A stretch of 64,000 nucleotides of DNA from Flavobacterium sp. LHD-80 (GCF_030929605.1 NZ_JAVFVS010000011.1:62001-126000), one strand, 5' to 3'. Positions 28,401 to 38,340 are shown, counted from the first letter of the stretch. Made by a program: numbers and translations. Notes: generated by a model from the sequence alone, not told the origin.

Positions 28401-28728
28401 AAGCCGTTGTTACTACAACACCTTCAAGTTCTTGTGCATCTCCAGCTAATTTAATATTAATTACAGATGAACTTGCTGCTACTTCTTGAGTTTTCATCCC
28501 AATGTAGCTAAATACCAAAACTTGGCTTGTTGATGCTTTGATCGTAAATTTACCATCAAAATCAGTTTGCGTCCCAGATTTTGTTCCCTTAACTAATACA
28601 CTCACACCTGGCAAAGGCATTCCTGCATTATCAGAAACTGTTCCTGAAACGGCTCTTTCTTGCGCAAAAGTAAGTTGCGCTACTAGTACTAATAAAAGCA
28701 CTAAGAATCCATTGAACTTTAGTTTCAT
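25498..28728 (-). CDS. SusC/RagA-family TonB-linked outer-membrane transporter
   Basis: A 1076-residue TonB-dependent porin. A signal peptide (ending LTFAQ) is followed by a carboxypeptidase-regulatory-like domain (about 25-100, with GMPLPGVSVLVKGT and DFDGKFTI). The SusC signature then reads GVVVTTALG, with a plug containing VIRGYKS, LFVIDGVP and ATALYGSRAANGAIMITTKKG (near 230). A 22-strand barrel ends in FAVNLKAKF. It imports ligands too large for porins, energised by TonB-ExbBD. The C-terminal FHKN/aromatic features and the length are normal. It is co-transcribed with the SusD partner. Confidence 0.97.
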   Translation of the reverse strand: MKLKFNGFLVLLLVLVAQLTFAQERAVSGTVSDNAGMPLPGVSVLVKGTKSGTQTDFDGKFTIKASTSQVLVFSYIGMKTQEVAASSSVINIKLAGDAQELEGVVVTTALGIKREKKSLGYATQKIDGDEVNKTPSTNFVNSMSGKVAGLQIKNNNNLGGSTNVVIRGYKSIGFNNQALFVIDGVPVDNNEVLGNTSSQKQAGAGYDYGNAASDINPADIESVNVLKGAAATALYGSRAANGAIMITTKKGKQQNGLGVSLSSSVSIGTIDKSTFAKYQTQYGEGYFPSFRTTFDVNGDGTLDNTVRTNHDASFGPAYDSSKLVYGWDSFVPESSTYKTARPWEIAKHGPADFFENPVVNSNTIAVNGGNDKGTFNLSYTNLSSTGLMPNSEQKKNSFLGNASYKLTDKLTASFFANYVVTDTKGRNGTGYNGNLVSGFRQWWATNVDVLEQRAIYQQTGKNYTWNANSPTNITPAFWNNPYFQLYENYESDTRNRFLGNASVNYKITSWLDATGRVSVDTYSDFQEERRANGSYAGDPFGIARSNEESGYQRLNRNYSEFNYDLMLNFNTNLNENLNLKGVAGINIRRQQVDQILASTSGGLYVPKLFSLTNSVNTVEKPVEAMSDKGVNGYYISASLGYKDYLFLDATLRRDVSSTLPSDNNEYYYPSVSGSYVFSNTLQQDWLTLGKVRLGYAEVGNDAPFAKTLDTYTSNSPFGTPLYSVPSTRNNPNLKPERTKSWEAGLELQMAQRRIGLDLSVYKTNTVDQIVDLPVSEATGYTKLFKNVGNIENKGIEATLTLVPVKADNFTWTIVTNWAKNKNKVVALDEGIDNYQLGSFQGGITINATVGQPYGTIQGSDYVYLNGQRVIDPATGKYQITGTNDNVIGNFTPDWTGGINNIFNYKKFSFSFLIDMQKGGDVFSLDRWYGEGSGLYTNTVYTNDLGNPVRNTIADGGGHILPGVYPDGTPNTTRIEANDGTDGSFGYLGSANKDYVYDASYIKLRELTLGYTFDKKVLGGAFQELYLGVSGNNLWIIHKNLPDSDPEAGLSAGNLQGYQSGVLPTTKTFAVNLKAKF

Positions 28729-28813
28729 TTTTAAATATTTTGAATTAGTATCGCAAAACTCTTAATAATTTGTTAACTATCCTAATATTAGATTAAACTT
28801 TTTTCAGTTCCTG

Positions 28814-30532
28814 CTAAAATTTAACATTATAACATATGTTTACTATAGTGTTATATAATTGTAATTCTTGAATGTTTTGGCTTCCGTTTGTAAGGTTTAT
28901 CTTTAGTAATCCGTTAGGTGTTTGCAAAACAGAACCTATTCCTATTCCAATTAGTTTTTTTGTTTCGTTTGGGTTAATTGTCGATGTTAAGTCTTGATAT
29001 ATACCATAATCGGCAATTGTGTGGACGTAAATATTTTTTGAAAATTTGTATCTGTATTCTGTTAAAATTAGAAAATTGAAGTTTGATTGGAGGCTGTTTT
29101 CTAAAAAGCCACGTATAGAGTTCATTCCTCCAAATCGAAATAATTCATTAGAAATGTAATTCTTGCTGTTAAGATAAAAATTTTGTGAATTTATGTTAAT
29201 GAAATTTTTGTTGTTTATTTCAAAATTATAAGAGGCATTTAAGTTTGTGTAAAACTGTTTGCTCGACCCAACTGTTTCAGGTGAAGAGTTAGTGTTTCTT
29301 TGTCCGTAACCAATTATCCAGTTTACTAATGCTTTTCTTGGAACAAGTGTATTGATATTGTCTATTTTTTTATAATCAAAGCTAGATGTGAAGTATGCAT
29401 TTTTAAAATCACTAATTTGTGAATTATTTGTGTTTTGAATGTCGCTCGATTCTGTTGACTGATAGCCGGCATAAATTCTTGAATTATAATTTATGTAATA
29501 TCCTAAATCAATTGCTGTTTTTGTATTTTGAAATGTACTGTCTTGTTTGAAGATGTTTAATTGCGCTTTTATGCCTAAAGGGGATTTAAAAATATATGGA
29601 ATTTCTAATTTGGTGTTGAAAGTCTTTTGTTGGTTGCCATCGCTTTTCCAGTACAAAGAAAATTGCTCTCCTGCACGTAGCGTGTTTATCAGCGTTATGT
29701 CGACATATCCGTTTATGTTTACTTTTTCGTCCTTGTCATTTGAAAAGCCAATATATCCATCAAAAGTATTTGCTTTTCTTTTTTCTATATACGTGTAGAT
29801 TTTGGTTGAATCGGTAATGAATAATATTTCAGGATATTTTGTCTGCGAAATGAATTCATAACTGTTTATGTCTTCATAAAGTTGTTGGGTGGTTTCTTGG
29901 TTAAAAGTTTTGTTTAGGTATTTTTTGTTTAGTTGTTTTAAATGTCCTTTTGGGAAAAAATCTTTTCCTTTAGGATTTATGTAATTTAGAATGATTGAAT
30001 TTATTATTCGTTTTTTTTCGGATTTAAAATTTAAATCGGCATAAATTATCGAATTCTTTTTTTTGATGTTTTCAAGTTTGATTTTGCTTAAAGCGAATCC
30101 TTGTTTTTCAGCTTCAATTATTTTTTGATTTAAGTAGGTTTCAACTTCATTATACGGTAAAATAATGGTGTCATTTTTAGCTTTTTCGGAGCTAAAAAAA
30201 GAATTATTTATACCTATATATATATGTATGTATTTTGTCTGTCTTTTTAGTTCTATTATTGAGAGAAAAGTGCTGTCGTTTAATTGGTTGGTTTTTAGGG
30301 TATTGTTTTCTAAATATCCAATTTTTGATAATTTTTCAGAAGTGATTTTAACTTCGTCAAACAATGATTTTAAATTTGGATGGATCAAATTATATTTTAG
30401 CGAATCAATAATTTGATTTTCAGCTTCATTGGTTCCTTTGATGCTTAGGTGAAAATTTTGGGCATAGCCAGAAAAGCTTAAAAACCAAAGGAAGAATATT
30501 TGTAATAAGTGTTTCAAAAGCTGTTTTTTCAT
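28814..30532 (-). CDS. Omp85-like (BamA/TamA-related) outer-membrane protein
   Basis: A 572-residue protein with a signal peptide (ending FSGYAQ). One or more POTRA-like segments follow (about 25-230, e.g. KRIINSIILNYINPKG and LNKTFNQETTQQLYEDI). A C-terminal 16-strand-type barrel contains FRFGGMNSIRGF. Arg474 there corresponds to the conserved (V/I)RG(F/Y) of the Omp85 loop-6 motif. The C-terminus ends in Phe, as expected. The family inserts or translocates outer-membrane proteins. The short POTRA region argues for a TamA/ShlB-like or accessory protein rather than BamA. It is divergent from rpsL, with an AT-rich gap. Confidence 0.75.
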   Translation of the reverse strand: MKKQLLKHLLQIFFLWFLSFSGYAQNFHLSIKGTNEAENQIIDSLKYNLIHPNLKSLFDEVKITSEKLSKIGYLENNTLKTNQLNDSTFLSIIELKRQTKYIHIYIGINNSFFSSEKAKNDTIILPYNEVETYLNQKIIEAEKQGFALSKIKLENIKKKNSIIYADLNFKSEKKRIINSIILNYINPKGKDFFPKGHLKQLNKKYLNKTFNQETTQQLYEDINSYEFISQTKYPEILFITDSTKIYTYIEKRKANTFDGYIGFSNDKDEKVNINGYVDITLINTLRAGEQFSLYWKSDGNQQKTFNTKLEIPYIFKSPLGIKAQLNIFKQDSTFQNTKTAIDLGYYINYNSRIYAGYQSTESSDIQNTNNSQISDFKNAYFTSSFDYKKIDNINTLVPRKALVNWIIGYGQRNTNSSPETVGSSKQFYTNLNASYNFEINNKNFININSQNFYLNSKNYISNELFRFGGMNSIRGFLENSLQSNFNFLILTEYRYKFSKNIYVHTIADYGIYQDLTSTINPNETKKLIGIGIGSVLQTPNGLLKINLTNGSQNIQELQLYNTIVNICYNVKF

Positions 30533-30615
30533 TTGTTAAATGTATTGCAAATATCTAATGTTTGTTTGTAAAATCATAAGTCTAAATAATGTTGTTGAAA
30601 ATTAATGAATTAACG

Positions 30616-30646
30616 TTTGTATAGTGAAAAATATTTTATACATTTG
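30616..30646 (+). promoter_or_regulatory. Promoter of the str ribosomal operon
   Basis: TTTG at 30616-30619 and TACATTTG at 30639-30646 are 19 nt apart and match the Flavobacterium -33 TTG / -7 TAnnTTTG consensus. The transcript would carry a leader of about 50 nt with a small CCCCG/CGGG hairpin (about 30650-30664) before rpsL. Confidence 0.85.
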
Positions 30647-30699
30647 CAACCCCGTAAAAAGCGGGAATTTAATAAACATAATAATTTTTAGTATTAATT

Positions 30700-31083
30700 A
30701 TGCCAACAATTCAACAATTAGTAAGAACAGGAAGAACTCAGATCACTAAGAAGAGTAAATCGGTTGCTTTAGATTCTTGTCCTCAAAGAAGAGGGGTTTG
30801 TACGCGTGTTTACACTACTACACCAAAAAAACCAAACTCTGCAATGCGTAAAGTTGCGCGTGTACGTTTGACAAATGGTAATGAGGTGAATGCTTACATC
30901 CCTGGAGAAGGACATAATCTACAAGAGCACTCGATAGTATTAGTGCGAGGTGGAAGGGTAAAAGATTTACCAGGTGTTAGATATCATATCGTTCGTGGAG
31001 CGCTTGATACGTCAGGTGTTGCAGGAAGAACGCAAAGAAGATCTAAGTACGGTGCTAAACGCCCAAAAGAAGCAAAAAAGTAA
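30700..31083 (+). CDS. rpsL: 30S ribosomal protein S12 (uS12)
   Basis: A 127-residue decoding-centre protein. [11 protein letters not shown] (41-51) and [13 protein letters not shown] are the conserved loops. Lys is present at the position (about 43) where substitutions give streptomycin resistance, so a drug-sensitive allele is expected at that site. First gene of the str operon, preceded by a strong promoter. Confidence 0.98.
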
Positions 31084-31107
31084 TTTAAAAACTTTTAAGA
31101 AAAAGAC

Positions 31108-31584
31108 ATGAGAAAAAGAGCGGCAAAGAAAAGACCACTTTTACCGGATCCAAGGTTTAACGACCAATTAGTAACACGTTTCGTGAATAACTTAATGTGG
31201 GATGGTAAGAAATCTACAGCTTTTAAAGTATTTTATGATGCAATTGATATCATCGAAACTAAGAAGCAAAATGATGAGAAGACTTCATTAGAGATCTGGA
31301 AAGATGCTTTAACAAACGTTATGCCTCACGTAGAAGTACGTAGCCGTAGAGTTGGTGGAGCTACATTCCAAATTCCAATGCAGATTCGTCCAGACAGAAA
31401 AATTTCTATGGCAATGAAGTGGTTGATACTTTATTCAAGAAGAAGAAATGAAAAATCTATGGCACAACGTTTAGCTTCAGAATGTTTAGCTGCTGCTAAA
31501 GAAGAAGGTGCTGCGGTTAAGAAAAGAATGGATACTCACAAAATGGCAGAAGCTAACAAAGCATTCTCTCACTTTAGATTTTAA
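31108..31584 (+). CDS. rpsG: 30S ribosomal protein S7 (uS7)
   Basis: A 158-residue primary binder of the 3' major domain of 16S rRNA and part of the E site. MRKRAAKKR and [13 protein letters not shown] are family hallmarks. It lies 24 nt after rpsL and 10 nt before fusA. In other bacteria S7 represses the str operon; no matching leader is recognised here. Confidence 0.98.
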   Translation: MRKRAAKKRPLLPDPRFNDQLVTRFVNNLMWDGKKSTAFKVFYDAIDIIETKKQNDEKTSLEIWKDALTNVMPHVEVRSRRVGGATFQIPMQIRPDRKISMAMKWLILYSRRRNEKSMAQRLASECLAAAKEEGAAVKKRMDTHKMAEANKAFSHFRF

Positions 31585-31594
31585 TTCGTAAGAA

Positions 31595-33751
31595 ATGGCT
31601 AGAGATTTAAAATATACAAGAAATATCGGGATTGCTGCTCACATTGATGCTGGTAAAACAACAACAACTGAGCGTATTCTTTTTTATACTGGAAAGTCAC
31701 ACAAGATTGGTGAGGTACACGATGGTGCTGCAACAATGGACTGGATGGCGCAAGAGCAAGAAAGAGGTATTACAATTACTTCTGCTGCTACAACTTGTAC
31801 TTGGAATTTTCCAACTGAGCAAGGTAAGGCTCTTCCAGAATCATTGCCTTATCACTTTAACATTATTGATACTCCTGGACACGTTGACTTTACTGTAGAG
31901 GTAAACCGTTCTTTACGTGTACTTGATGGTTTAGTTTTCTTGTTTAGTGCTGTTGATGGTGTTGAGCCTCAATCAGAAACTAACTGGAGACTTGCTGATC
32001 AATATAGAGTTCCACGTATGGGATTCGTAAATAAAATGGACCGTCAAGGTGCTAACTTTTTAGGAGTATGCGGACAGGTTAAAGATATGTTGAAATCGAA
32101 TGCGGTTGCAATTACTTTGCCTATTGGTGATGAAGCTGATTTTAAAGGTATTGTTGACTTAGTTAAAAATCAAGCTATTGTATGGCATGATGAGACTCAA
32201 GGAGCTACTTTTGATATTGTTGATATTCCTGCTGATATGGTAGATGAAGTTAGACAATATCGTTCTATCCTTATCGAAGAGATTGCTACTTACGACGAGA
32301 ATCTTTTAGATAAATACATGGAAGATGAAAACTCTATTACAGAGGAAGAAATCAATAATGCATTAAGAGCTGCTACTATTGATATGGCAATTATCCCAAT
32401 GCTTGCTGGTTCATCTTTCAAAAATAAAGGTGTTCAATTTATGTTGGATGCAGTTTGTAAGTATTTGCCATCTCCATTAGATAAAGAAGGTATTGAAGGA
32501 ATTCACCCTGATGATGCTGATTTATTGGAAGAAGATCAAACTAAAATCTTGCGTAAGCCAGATGTTAAAGAGCCATTCGCTGCTTTAGCATTTAAAATTG
32601 CTACTGACCCATTCGTAGGTCGTTTAGCTTTCTTCCGTGCTTACTCTGGACGTTTAGATGCTGGTTCTTATGTTTTAAATACTCGTTCTGGTAACAAAGA
32701 AAGAATTTCTCGTATTTACCAAATGCACGCTAATAAACAAAATCCAATCGAATTTATTGAGGCTGGAGATATTGGTGCTGCTGTTGGGTTTAAAGATATT
32801 AAAACAGGAGATACGCTTTGTGATGAAAAGAATCCAATTATCTTGGAATCTATGAAATTCCCAGATCCTGTAATTGGTATTGCTATTGAGCCAAAAACAA
32901 AAGCTGACGTTGATAAAATGGGTATGGCTTTAGCTAAATTAGCTGAGGAAGATCCAACATTTACAGTTAGAACTGATGAGGCTTCTGGTCAAACTATTAT
33001 TTCAGGTATGGGTGAGCTTCACTTAGATATCTTAGTAGATCGTATGAAACGTGAATTTAAAGTTGAAGTGAACCAAGGTGAGCCTCAAGTTGAGTACAAA
33101 GAAGCGTTTACAAGATCTGCAACACATAGAGAGACTTACAAGAAACAATCTGGAGGTCGTGGTAAATTCGGTGATATCGTATTTACAATTGAGCCTGCTG
33201 ATGAAGTTGATGGTAAAGTTCCAGTTGGATTACAATTTATCAATGCTGTAAAAGGTGGTAACGTTCCTAAAGAATATATCCCTGCTGTTGAAAAAGGATT
33301 TAGAGAGGCTATGAAAACTGGTCCATTAGCAGGATATGCTGTGGATAGTTTGAAAGTGACTTTAACTGATGGATCTTTCCACCCTGTGGATTCTGATGCA
33401 TTATCTTTTGAGTTGGCTGCAAGAATGGGTTATAAAGAGTCTGGACGTGCTGCTGGAGCTGTTATTCTTGAGCCAATCATGAAAATCGAAGTTATTACTC
33501 CAGAAGAAAATATGGGTGATATCGTAGGTGACTTGAACCGTCGTAGAGGTCAGGTTAATGATATGGGTGACAGAAATGGAGCTAAAACTATCAAGGCTGA
33601 CGTGCCTTTATCAGAAATGTTTGGTTATGTAACAACATTAAGAACATTGTCTTCTGGTAGAGCAACTTCAACAATGGAGTTTTCTCACTATGCAGAAACG
33701 CCTTCTAATATTTCAGAAGCGGTAATTAAAAAAGCAAAAGGTAACGCTTAA
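31595..33751 (+). CDS. fusA: Elongation factor G
   Basis: A 718-residue translocase GTPase. The G1 loop AHIDAGKTT is at about 15-23; DTPGHVDF and [10 protein letters not shown] follow. Domains II-V are complete (e.g. [18 protein letters not shown]). Compared with the usual EF-G there is a short insert ([14 protein letters not shown]) just before the DTPG motif. It lies between rpsG and rpsJ. The usual tuf neighbour is absent, so EF-Tu must be encoded elsewhere. Confidence 0.98.
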   Translation: MARDLKYTRNIGIAAHIDAGKTTTTERILFYTGKSHKIGEVHDGAATMDWMAQEQERGITITSAATTCTWNFPTEQGKALPESLPYHFNIIDTPGHVDFTVEVNRSLRVLDGLVFLFSAVDGVEPQSETNWRLADQYRVPRMGFVNKMDRQGANFLGVCGQVKDMLKSNAVAITLPIGDEADFKGIVDLVKNQAIVWHDETQGATFDIVDIPADMVDEVRQYRSILIEEIATYDENLLDKYMEDENSITEEEINNALRAATIDMAIIPMLAGSSFKNKGVQFMLDAVCKYLPSPLDKEGIEGIHPDDADLLEEDQTKILRKPDVKEPFAALAFKIATDPFVGRLAFFRAYSGRLDAGSYVLNTRSGNKERISRIYQMHANKQNPIEFIEAGDIGAAVGFKDIKTGDTLCDEKNPIILESMKFPDPVIGIAIEPKTKADVDKMGMALAKLAEEDPTFTVRTDEASGQTIISGMGELHLDILVDRMKREFKVEVNQGEPQVEYKEAFTRSATHRETYKKQSGGRGKFGDIVFTIEPADEVDGKVPVGLQFINAVKGGNVPKEYIPAVEKGFREAMKTGPLAGYAVDSLKVTLTDGSFHPVDSDALSFELAARMGYKESGRAAGAVILEPIMKIEVITPEENMGDIVGDLNRRRGQVNDMGDRNGAKTIKADVPLSEMFGYVTTLRTLSSGRATSTMEFSHYAETPSNISEAVIKKAKGNA

Positions 33752-33762
33752 TTCTTAAGAAA

Positions 33763-34068
33763 ATGAGTCAAAAAATCAGAATAAAACTAAAATCTTACGA
33801 TCACATGTTGGTAGATAAATCTGCTGAAAAGATCGTAAAAACAGTAAAAACTACTGGAGCAGTTGTAACAGGTCCAATTCCGTTGCCAACTCACAAAAAA
33901 CTTTTCACTGTATTACGTTCTCCGCACGTTAACAAAAAAGCGAGAGAGCAATTTGAAGTAATGTCATACAAGAGATTGATTGATATTTATTCATCTTCAT
34001 CTAAAACTATTGATGCTTTAATGAAACTTGAATTGCCAAGTGGAGTAGAAGTAGAGATAAAAGTATAA
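33763..34068 (+). CDS. rpsJ: 30S ribosomal protein S10 (uS10)
   Basis: A 101-residue S10/NusE protein with [14 protein letters not shown] and [19 protein letters not shown]. It also acts in transcription antitermination with NusB. It lies 11 nt after fusA and ends the str unit. A terminator and a 400-nt gap then separate it from rplC, unlike the E. coli arrangement where rpsJ leads the S10 operon. Confidence 0.98.
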
Positions 34069-34090
34069 TTTTTTATATTTTTTCATATAA

Positions 34091-34122
34091 AAAGCGAGAC
34101 AGAAATGTCTCGCTTTTTTTTT
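34091..34122 (+). terminator. Terminator after rpsJ
   Basis: AAAGCGAGACA pairs with TGTCTCGCTTT around a short loop and is followed by a long T-run, 22 nt after rpsJ. It ends the str unit and separates it from the S10 unit. Confidence 0.92.
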
Positions 34123-34373
34123 GTTTTGAAAGGTGGTTTTAATTTGTTTATTTTTTGAATATTTTATGATTTAAAAAATTTTCAGATTTGTTTAAAGTCC
34201 TTTGTTTTAGGGAAGTGCGGAAGTTTTTTATTTCAATTTTATTAAGTAATTGTTAAGTGTAAATTGCCTAAAGATTAAAAAAAAAGTTTCAAAACTTGAG
34301 ATGAATAAAGTTGTTTTTGATGTTATTTCGGAGCTTGGATTTTGATTATGAGCGATTTAATTTTTGTAACCGT
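34123..34373. other. AT-rich gap between str and S10 units
   Basis: I see no gene here. The only ATG-initiated frames are very short (for example 14 codons from about 34301) and have no supporting features. The gap ends at the promoter that drives rplC. Confidence 0.6.
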
Positions 34374-34404
34374 TTGGTATATTCAATTTTAATGTCTACT
34401 TTTG
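34374..34404 (+). promoter_or_regulatory. Promoter of the S10/spc/alpha ribosomal unit
   Basis: TTG at 34374-34376 and TACTTTTG at 34397-34404 are separated by 20 nt, matching the -33/-7 consensus. The leader to the rplC ATG is about 65 nt and contains partly complementary segments (TCCCTGTTTG against CAAATTGAAGGGA) that may fold. Confidence 0.85.
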
Positions 34405-34473
34405 CACTCCCTGTTTGGAAATTTCTGTTATTTTCAAATTGAAGGGAATTTTAGTAATTAATAATTAATATTT

Positions 34474-35091
34474 ATGTCTGGGTTAATTGGTAAGAAAATC
34501 GGCATGACAAGTATTTTTGATGAAAACGGGAAAAACATTCCTTGTACAGTAATCGAAGCTGGTCCATGTGTTGTTACCCAAGTCAGAACCAAAGGTGTTG
34601 ACGGGTACGAAGCGTTGCAACTTGGTTTCGATGACAAAAACGAGAAACATTCTACTAAAGCGGCTTTAGGTCACTTTAAAAAAGCTGGAACTGTTGCTAA
34701 GAAAAAAGTCGTTGAATTCCAAGATTTCGCAACTGAACAAAAATTAGGGGATCTTATTGATGTTTCTATTTTTGAAGAAGGAGAATTTGTAGATGTACAA
34801 GGTGTGTCTAAAGGTAAAGGTTTCCAAGGTGTTGTTAAACGTCACGGTTTTGGTGGTGTTGGACAAGCTACTCATGGTCAGCACAACCGTTTAAGAGCGC
34901 CAGGTTCTGTAGGAGCTTCTTCTTATCCATCTAGAGTATTCAAAGGAATGCGTATGGCTGGAAGAATGGGAGGAGATAATGTAAAAGTTCAAAACCTTAG
35001 AGTTTTAAAAGTAGTTGCTGAAAAGAACCTACTTGTTGTTAAAGGATGTATTCCTGGGCACAAAAACTCTTACGTAATCATTCAGAAGTAA
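34474..35091 (+). CDS. rplC: 50S ribosomal protein L3 (uL3)
   Basis: A 205-residue early-assembly protein near the peptidyl-transferase centre. It has [15 protein letters not shown] at the start and the central extension [21 protein letters not shown]. First gene of the S10 unit. Its stop overlaps the rplD ATG by one base (TAATG), suggesting translational coupling. Confidence 0.98.
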   Translation: MSGLIGKKIGMTSIFDENGKNIPCTVIEAGPCVVTQVRTKGVDGYEALQLGFDDKNEKHSTKAALGHFKKAGTVAKKKVVEFQDFATEQKLGDLIDVSIFEEGEFVDVQGVSKGKGFQGVVKRHGFGGVGQATHGQHNRLRAPGSVGASSYPSRVFKGMRMAGRMGGDNVKVQNLRVLKVVAEKNLLVVKGCIPGHKNSYVIIQK

Positions 35092-35720
35092 TGGAAGTAA
35101 AAGTATTAGATTTCAACGGAAAAGATACTGGAAGAAAAGTTCAACTTTCTGATTCAGTATTCGCAATTGAACCAAACAATCACGCAGTATATCTTGATGT
35201 TAAGCAATATCTTGCTAATCAAAGACAAGGTACTCACAAAGCTAAAGAAAGAGCTGAAGTAACTGGAAGTACGCGTAAGATTAAAAAACAAAAAGGAACG
35301 GGTACAGCTCGTGCTGGAAGTGTTAAGAATCCTTTGTTTAAAGGTGGAGGAACAGTTTTCGGACCAAGACCAAGAAGCTATTCATTCAAATTGAATAAAG
35401 CTTTGAAAAGATTGGCAAGAAAATCAGCTTTCTCAATCAAAGCAAAAGAATCAAATATTATCGTTTTAGAAGACTTTAATTTTGATGCGCCAAACACTAA
35501 AAATTTCATTAACGTTTTGAAAGCTTTAGGGTTAGAAAATAAAAAATCTCTATTTGTGTTGGGAGAGTCGAATAAAAACGTATATTTGTCGTCACGTAAT
35601 TTAAAGGCTTCAAATATCGTAACTAGCTCTGAATTAAGCACTTACGCTATTTTAAACACTAATAATTTAGTGCTTTTAGAAGGTTCTTTAGAGTTAATTG
35701 AAGAAAATTTAAGCAAATAA
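35091..35720 (+). CDS. rplD: 50S ribosomal protein L4 (uL4)
   Basis: A 209-residue protein starting [19 protein letters not shown]. The long loop [25 protein letters not shown] lines the exit tunnel. The frame is open 45 nt further upstream inside rplC, but the ATG overlapping the rplC stop is the correct start. In E. coli L4 represses the S10 operon; regulation here is unknown. Confidence 0.98.
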   Translation: MEVKVLDFNGKDTGRKVQLSDSVFAIEPNNHAVYLDVKQYLANQRQGTHKAKERAEVTGSTRKIKKQKGTGTARAGSVKNPLFKGGGTVFGPRPRSYSFKLNKALKRLARKSAFSIKAKESNIIVLEDFNFDAPNTKNFINVLKALGLENKKSLFVLGESNKNVYLSSRNLKASNIVTSSELSTYAILNTNNLVLLEGSLELIEENLSK

Positions 35721-35727
35721 TAGGATT

Positions 35728-36018
35728 ATGAGCATCATTATTAGACCTATAGTAACGGAAAAAGTAACCAAAGAAAGTGAAGTTCTAAACCGCTTCGGAT
35801 TCGTTGTTGACAGAAAAGCAAACAAAGTTGAAATTAAGAAAGCTGTTGAAGCTGCTTATGGAGTAACTATCGTTTCAGTTAACACAATGAATGTGAGACC
35901 AGATAGATCTACTAAATACACTAAAAGTGGTTTAATCAGTGGAAAGACAAATGCAATCAAAAAAGCAATTGTTCAAGTACAAGAAGGAGAAACAATTGAT
36001 TTTTACAACAATATCTAA
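35728..36018 (+). CDS. rplW: 50S ribosomal protein L23 (uL23)
   Basis: A 96-residue exit-site protein that docks trigger factor and SRP. IIRPIVTEKVTKESE and KVEIKKAVEAAYGVTIVSVNTMNVRP are typical. It follows rplD by 7 nt. Confidence 0.97.
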   Translation: MSIIIRPIVTEKVTKESEVLNRFGFVVDRKANKVEIKKAVEAAYGVTIVSVNTMNVRPDRSTKYTKSGLISGKTNAIKKAIVQVQEGETIDFYNNI

Positions 36019-36027
36019 GATAGAAAA

Positions 36028-36852
36028 ATGTCAGTAAGAAAATTAAAACCTATTACCCCAGGTCAGCGATTTAGAGTTGTGAATGGTTATGACGCCATTA
36101 CAACTGATAAGCCGGAACGCTCTTTGATAGCGCCGATAAAAAACTCTGGAGGTAGAAATAGTCAAGGAAAGATGACCATGCGTTATACGGGTGGTGGTCA
36201 CAAGCAGAGATATCGTATTATTGATTTCAAAAGAACTAAAGATGGAATTCCAGCTACAGTGAAATCAATCGAATACGATCCAAATCGTACTGCATTTATT
36301 GCTTTATTAGCTTATGCTGATGGAGCAAAAACTTATGTTATTGCTCAAAACGGATTGAAAGTTGGTCAGAAATTAGTTTCTGGTCCAGAATCTCAACCTG
36401 AAATTGGTAATACATTACCTTTAAGCAGAATTCCTCTTGGAACTGTTATATCTTGTATTGAGTTACGTCCAGGACAAGGAGCTGTTATTGCTCGTTCAGC
36501 TGGAACTTTTGCTCAGTTAATGGCAAGAGACGGGAAATATGCAACAATTAAAATGCCATCTGGTGAGACAAGATTAATCTTGTTGACTTGTTCGGCTACA
36601 ATTGGAGCTGTTTCTAATTCTGATCACCAATTAGTTGTATCTGGAAAAGCAGGTAGAACAAGATGGTTAGGAAGAAGACCTAGAACTAGACCAGTAGCGA
36701 TGAACCCAGTTGATCACCCTATGGGAGGTGGTGAAGGACGTTCTTCTGGAGGGCACCCACGTTCAAGAAACGGATTGCCAGCTAAAGGTTACAGAACTCG
36801 TTCTAAGAAAAACCCGAGTAACAAGTATATCGTAGAACGTAGAAAGAAATAA
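36028..36852 (+). CDS. rplB: 50S ribosomal protein L2 (uL2)
   Basis: A 274-residue conserved 23S rRNA binder needed for subunit association. The C-terminal [20 protein letters not shown] contains the conserved His near the peptidyl-transferase centre. Full length. It follows rplW by 9 nt. Confidence 0.98.
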   Translation: MSVRKLKPITPGQRFRVVNGYDAITTDKPERSLIAPIKNSGGRNSQGKMTMRYTGGGHKQRYRIIDFKRTKDGIPATVKSIEYDPNRTAFIALLAYADGAKTYVIAQNGLKVGQKLVSGPESQPEIGNTLPLSRIPLGTVISCIELRPGQGAVIARSAGTFAQLMARDGKYATIKMPSGETRLILLTCSATIGAVSNSDHQLVVSGKAGRTRWLGRRPRTRPVAMNPVDHPMGGGEGRSSGGHPRSRNGLPAKGYRTRSKKNPSNKYIVERRKK

Positions 36853-36858
36853 TAAGAT

Positions 36859-37137
36859 ATGGCACGTTCATTAAAAAAAGGACCTTTCGTTCATTATAAA
36901 TTAGACAAGAAAGTTCAAGAAAACGTAGAAAGTGGTAAAAATAGTGTAGTAAAGACTTGGTCTAGAGCTTCTATGATTACTCCAGATTTCGTTGGACAAA
37001 CTATCGCAGTTCATAACGGTCGTCAATTTGTACCAGTTTACGTAACAGAAAACATGGTAGGTCACAAATTAGGAGAGTTTTCACCAACTAGATCTTTTAG
37101 AGGTCATGCTGGAGCAAAAAATAAAGGTAAAAAATAA
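36859..37137 (+). CDS. rpsS: 30S ribosomal protein S19 (uS19)
   Basis: A 92-residue head-domain protein: [29 protein letters not shown] and [15 protein letters not shown]. It follows rplB by 6 nt. Confidence 0.98.
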
Positions 37138-37143
37138 GAAGCA

Positions 37144-37557
37144 ATGGGAGTTCGTAAAAGAGAAACAGCAGATGCGAGAAAAGAGGCTAATAAGTCTATT
37201 GCTTTCGCAAAATTGAATAACTGCCCTACTTCACCTAGAAAAATGCGCTTAGTAGCGGACTTGGTAAGAGGTCAGAAGGTAGAAAGAGCACTTAACATTT
37301 TAAGATTCAGTTCTAAAGAAGCTTCAAGAAAATTAGAAAAACTATTATTATCTGCAATCAACAACTGGGAGCAAAAAAATAGTGAAGGTAATTTAGAAGA
37401 AGCTGGATTATTTGTTAAAGAGATCAGAGTAGATGGTGGAATGATGTTGAAAAGACTTCGTCCAGCTCCACAAGGTCGTGCACACAGAATCAGAAAACGT
37501 TCTAACCACGTAACAATCGTGCTTGGAGCTATCAATAACACACAAAGCAATTCTTAA
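37144..37557 (+). CDS. rplV: 50S ribosomal protein L22 (uL22)
   Basis: A 137-residue protein with [24 protein letters not shown] and the tunnel-lining hairpin [22 protein letters not shown]. It is slightly longer than the E. coli protein at the N-terminus ([18 protein letters not shown]). It follows rpsS by 6 nt. Confidence 0.98.
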
Positions 37558-37562
37558 GCAGC

Positions 37563-38321
37563 ATGGGACAAAAGACAAATCCAATTGGAAATAGACTTGG
37601 TATCATCAGAGGATGGGACTCAAACTGGTATGGTGGAAATGATTACGGTGATAAATTAGCCGAAGATCACAAAATCAGAAAGTATATCCATGCTCGTTTA
37701 TCAAAAGCTAGTGTATCAAAAGTAATCATCGAGAGAACTTTGAAACTTGTAACCGTTACTATCACTACTGCTAGACCTGGTATCATTATCGGAAAAGGTG
37801 GACAAGAGGTAGACAAGTTAAAAGAAGAACTTAAGAAAGTTACTGACAAAGAGGTTCAAATTAACATCTTTGAAATCAAAAGACCTGAGTTAGATGCTTA
37901 TCTTGTGGCGACAAGCATCGCTCGTCAAATCGAAAGCCGTATTTCTTACAGACGTGCAATCAAAATGGCTATTGCTGCTTCTATGCGTATGAACGCTGAA
38001 GGTATCAAAGTTTTGATTTCTGGTCGTTTGAATGGAGCTGAGATGGCGCGTTCGGAAGGTTTCAAAGAAGGTAGAATTCCTCTATCAACTTTCAGAGCTG
38101 ACATTGATTATGCTTTGGCTGAAGCTCATACTACTTATGGTAGAATGGGTATCAAAGTATGGATCATGAAAGGTGAAGTTTACGGTAAGAGAGAACTTTC
38201 TCCACTTGCTGGAATGGACAAAAAACAATCTGGTACAGGTGGTGGTAAAGGTGGAGATGCTCCTAGAGGCAAATCTAACTTTAACAAAGGTGGTAAACCA
38301 GACGCTCGTAAAAGAAAGTAA
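37563..38321 (+). CDS. rpsC: 30S ribosomal protein S3 (uS3)
   Basis: A 252-residue protein with a KH domain ([20 protein letters not shown]) that helps form the mRNA entry channel. The C-terminal 30 or so residues are a Gly/Lys-rich tail ([20 protein letters not shown]), longer than in E. coli, as is common in Bacteroidota. It follows rplV by 5 nt. Confidence 0.98.
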   Translation: MGQKTNPIGNRLGIIRGWDSNWYGGNDYGDKLAEDHKIRKYIHARLSKASVSKVIIERTLKLVTVTITTARPGIIIGKGGQEVDKLKEELKKVTDKEVQINIFEIKRPELDAYLVATSIARQIESRISYRRAIKMAIAASMRMNAEGIKVLISGRLNGAEMARSEGFKEGRIPLSTFRADIDYALAEAHTTYGRMGIKVWIMKGEVYGKRELSPLAGMDKKQSGTGGGKGGDAPRGKSNFNKGGKPDARKRK

Positions 38322-38340
38322 ATTTTTAAACTAAAGAAAA

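Noticed and set aside
31595..34068. Search for tuf beside fusA
   Set aside because: No EF-Tu gene is present between fusA and rpsJ or elsewhere in the window; it must be encoded elsewhere in the genome.
35046..35090. 15-residue upstream extension of L4
   Set aside because: It overlaps the end of rplC out of frame; the ATG overlapping the rplC stop gives the conserved N-terminus.
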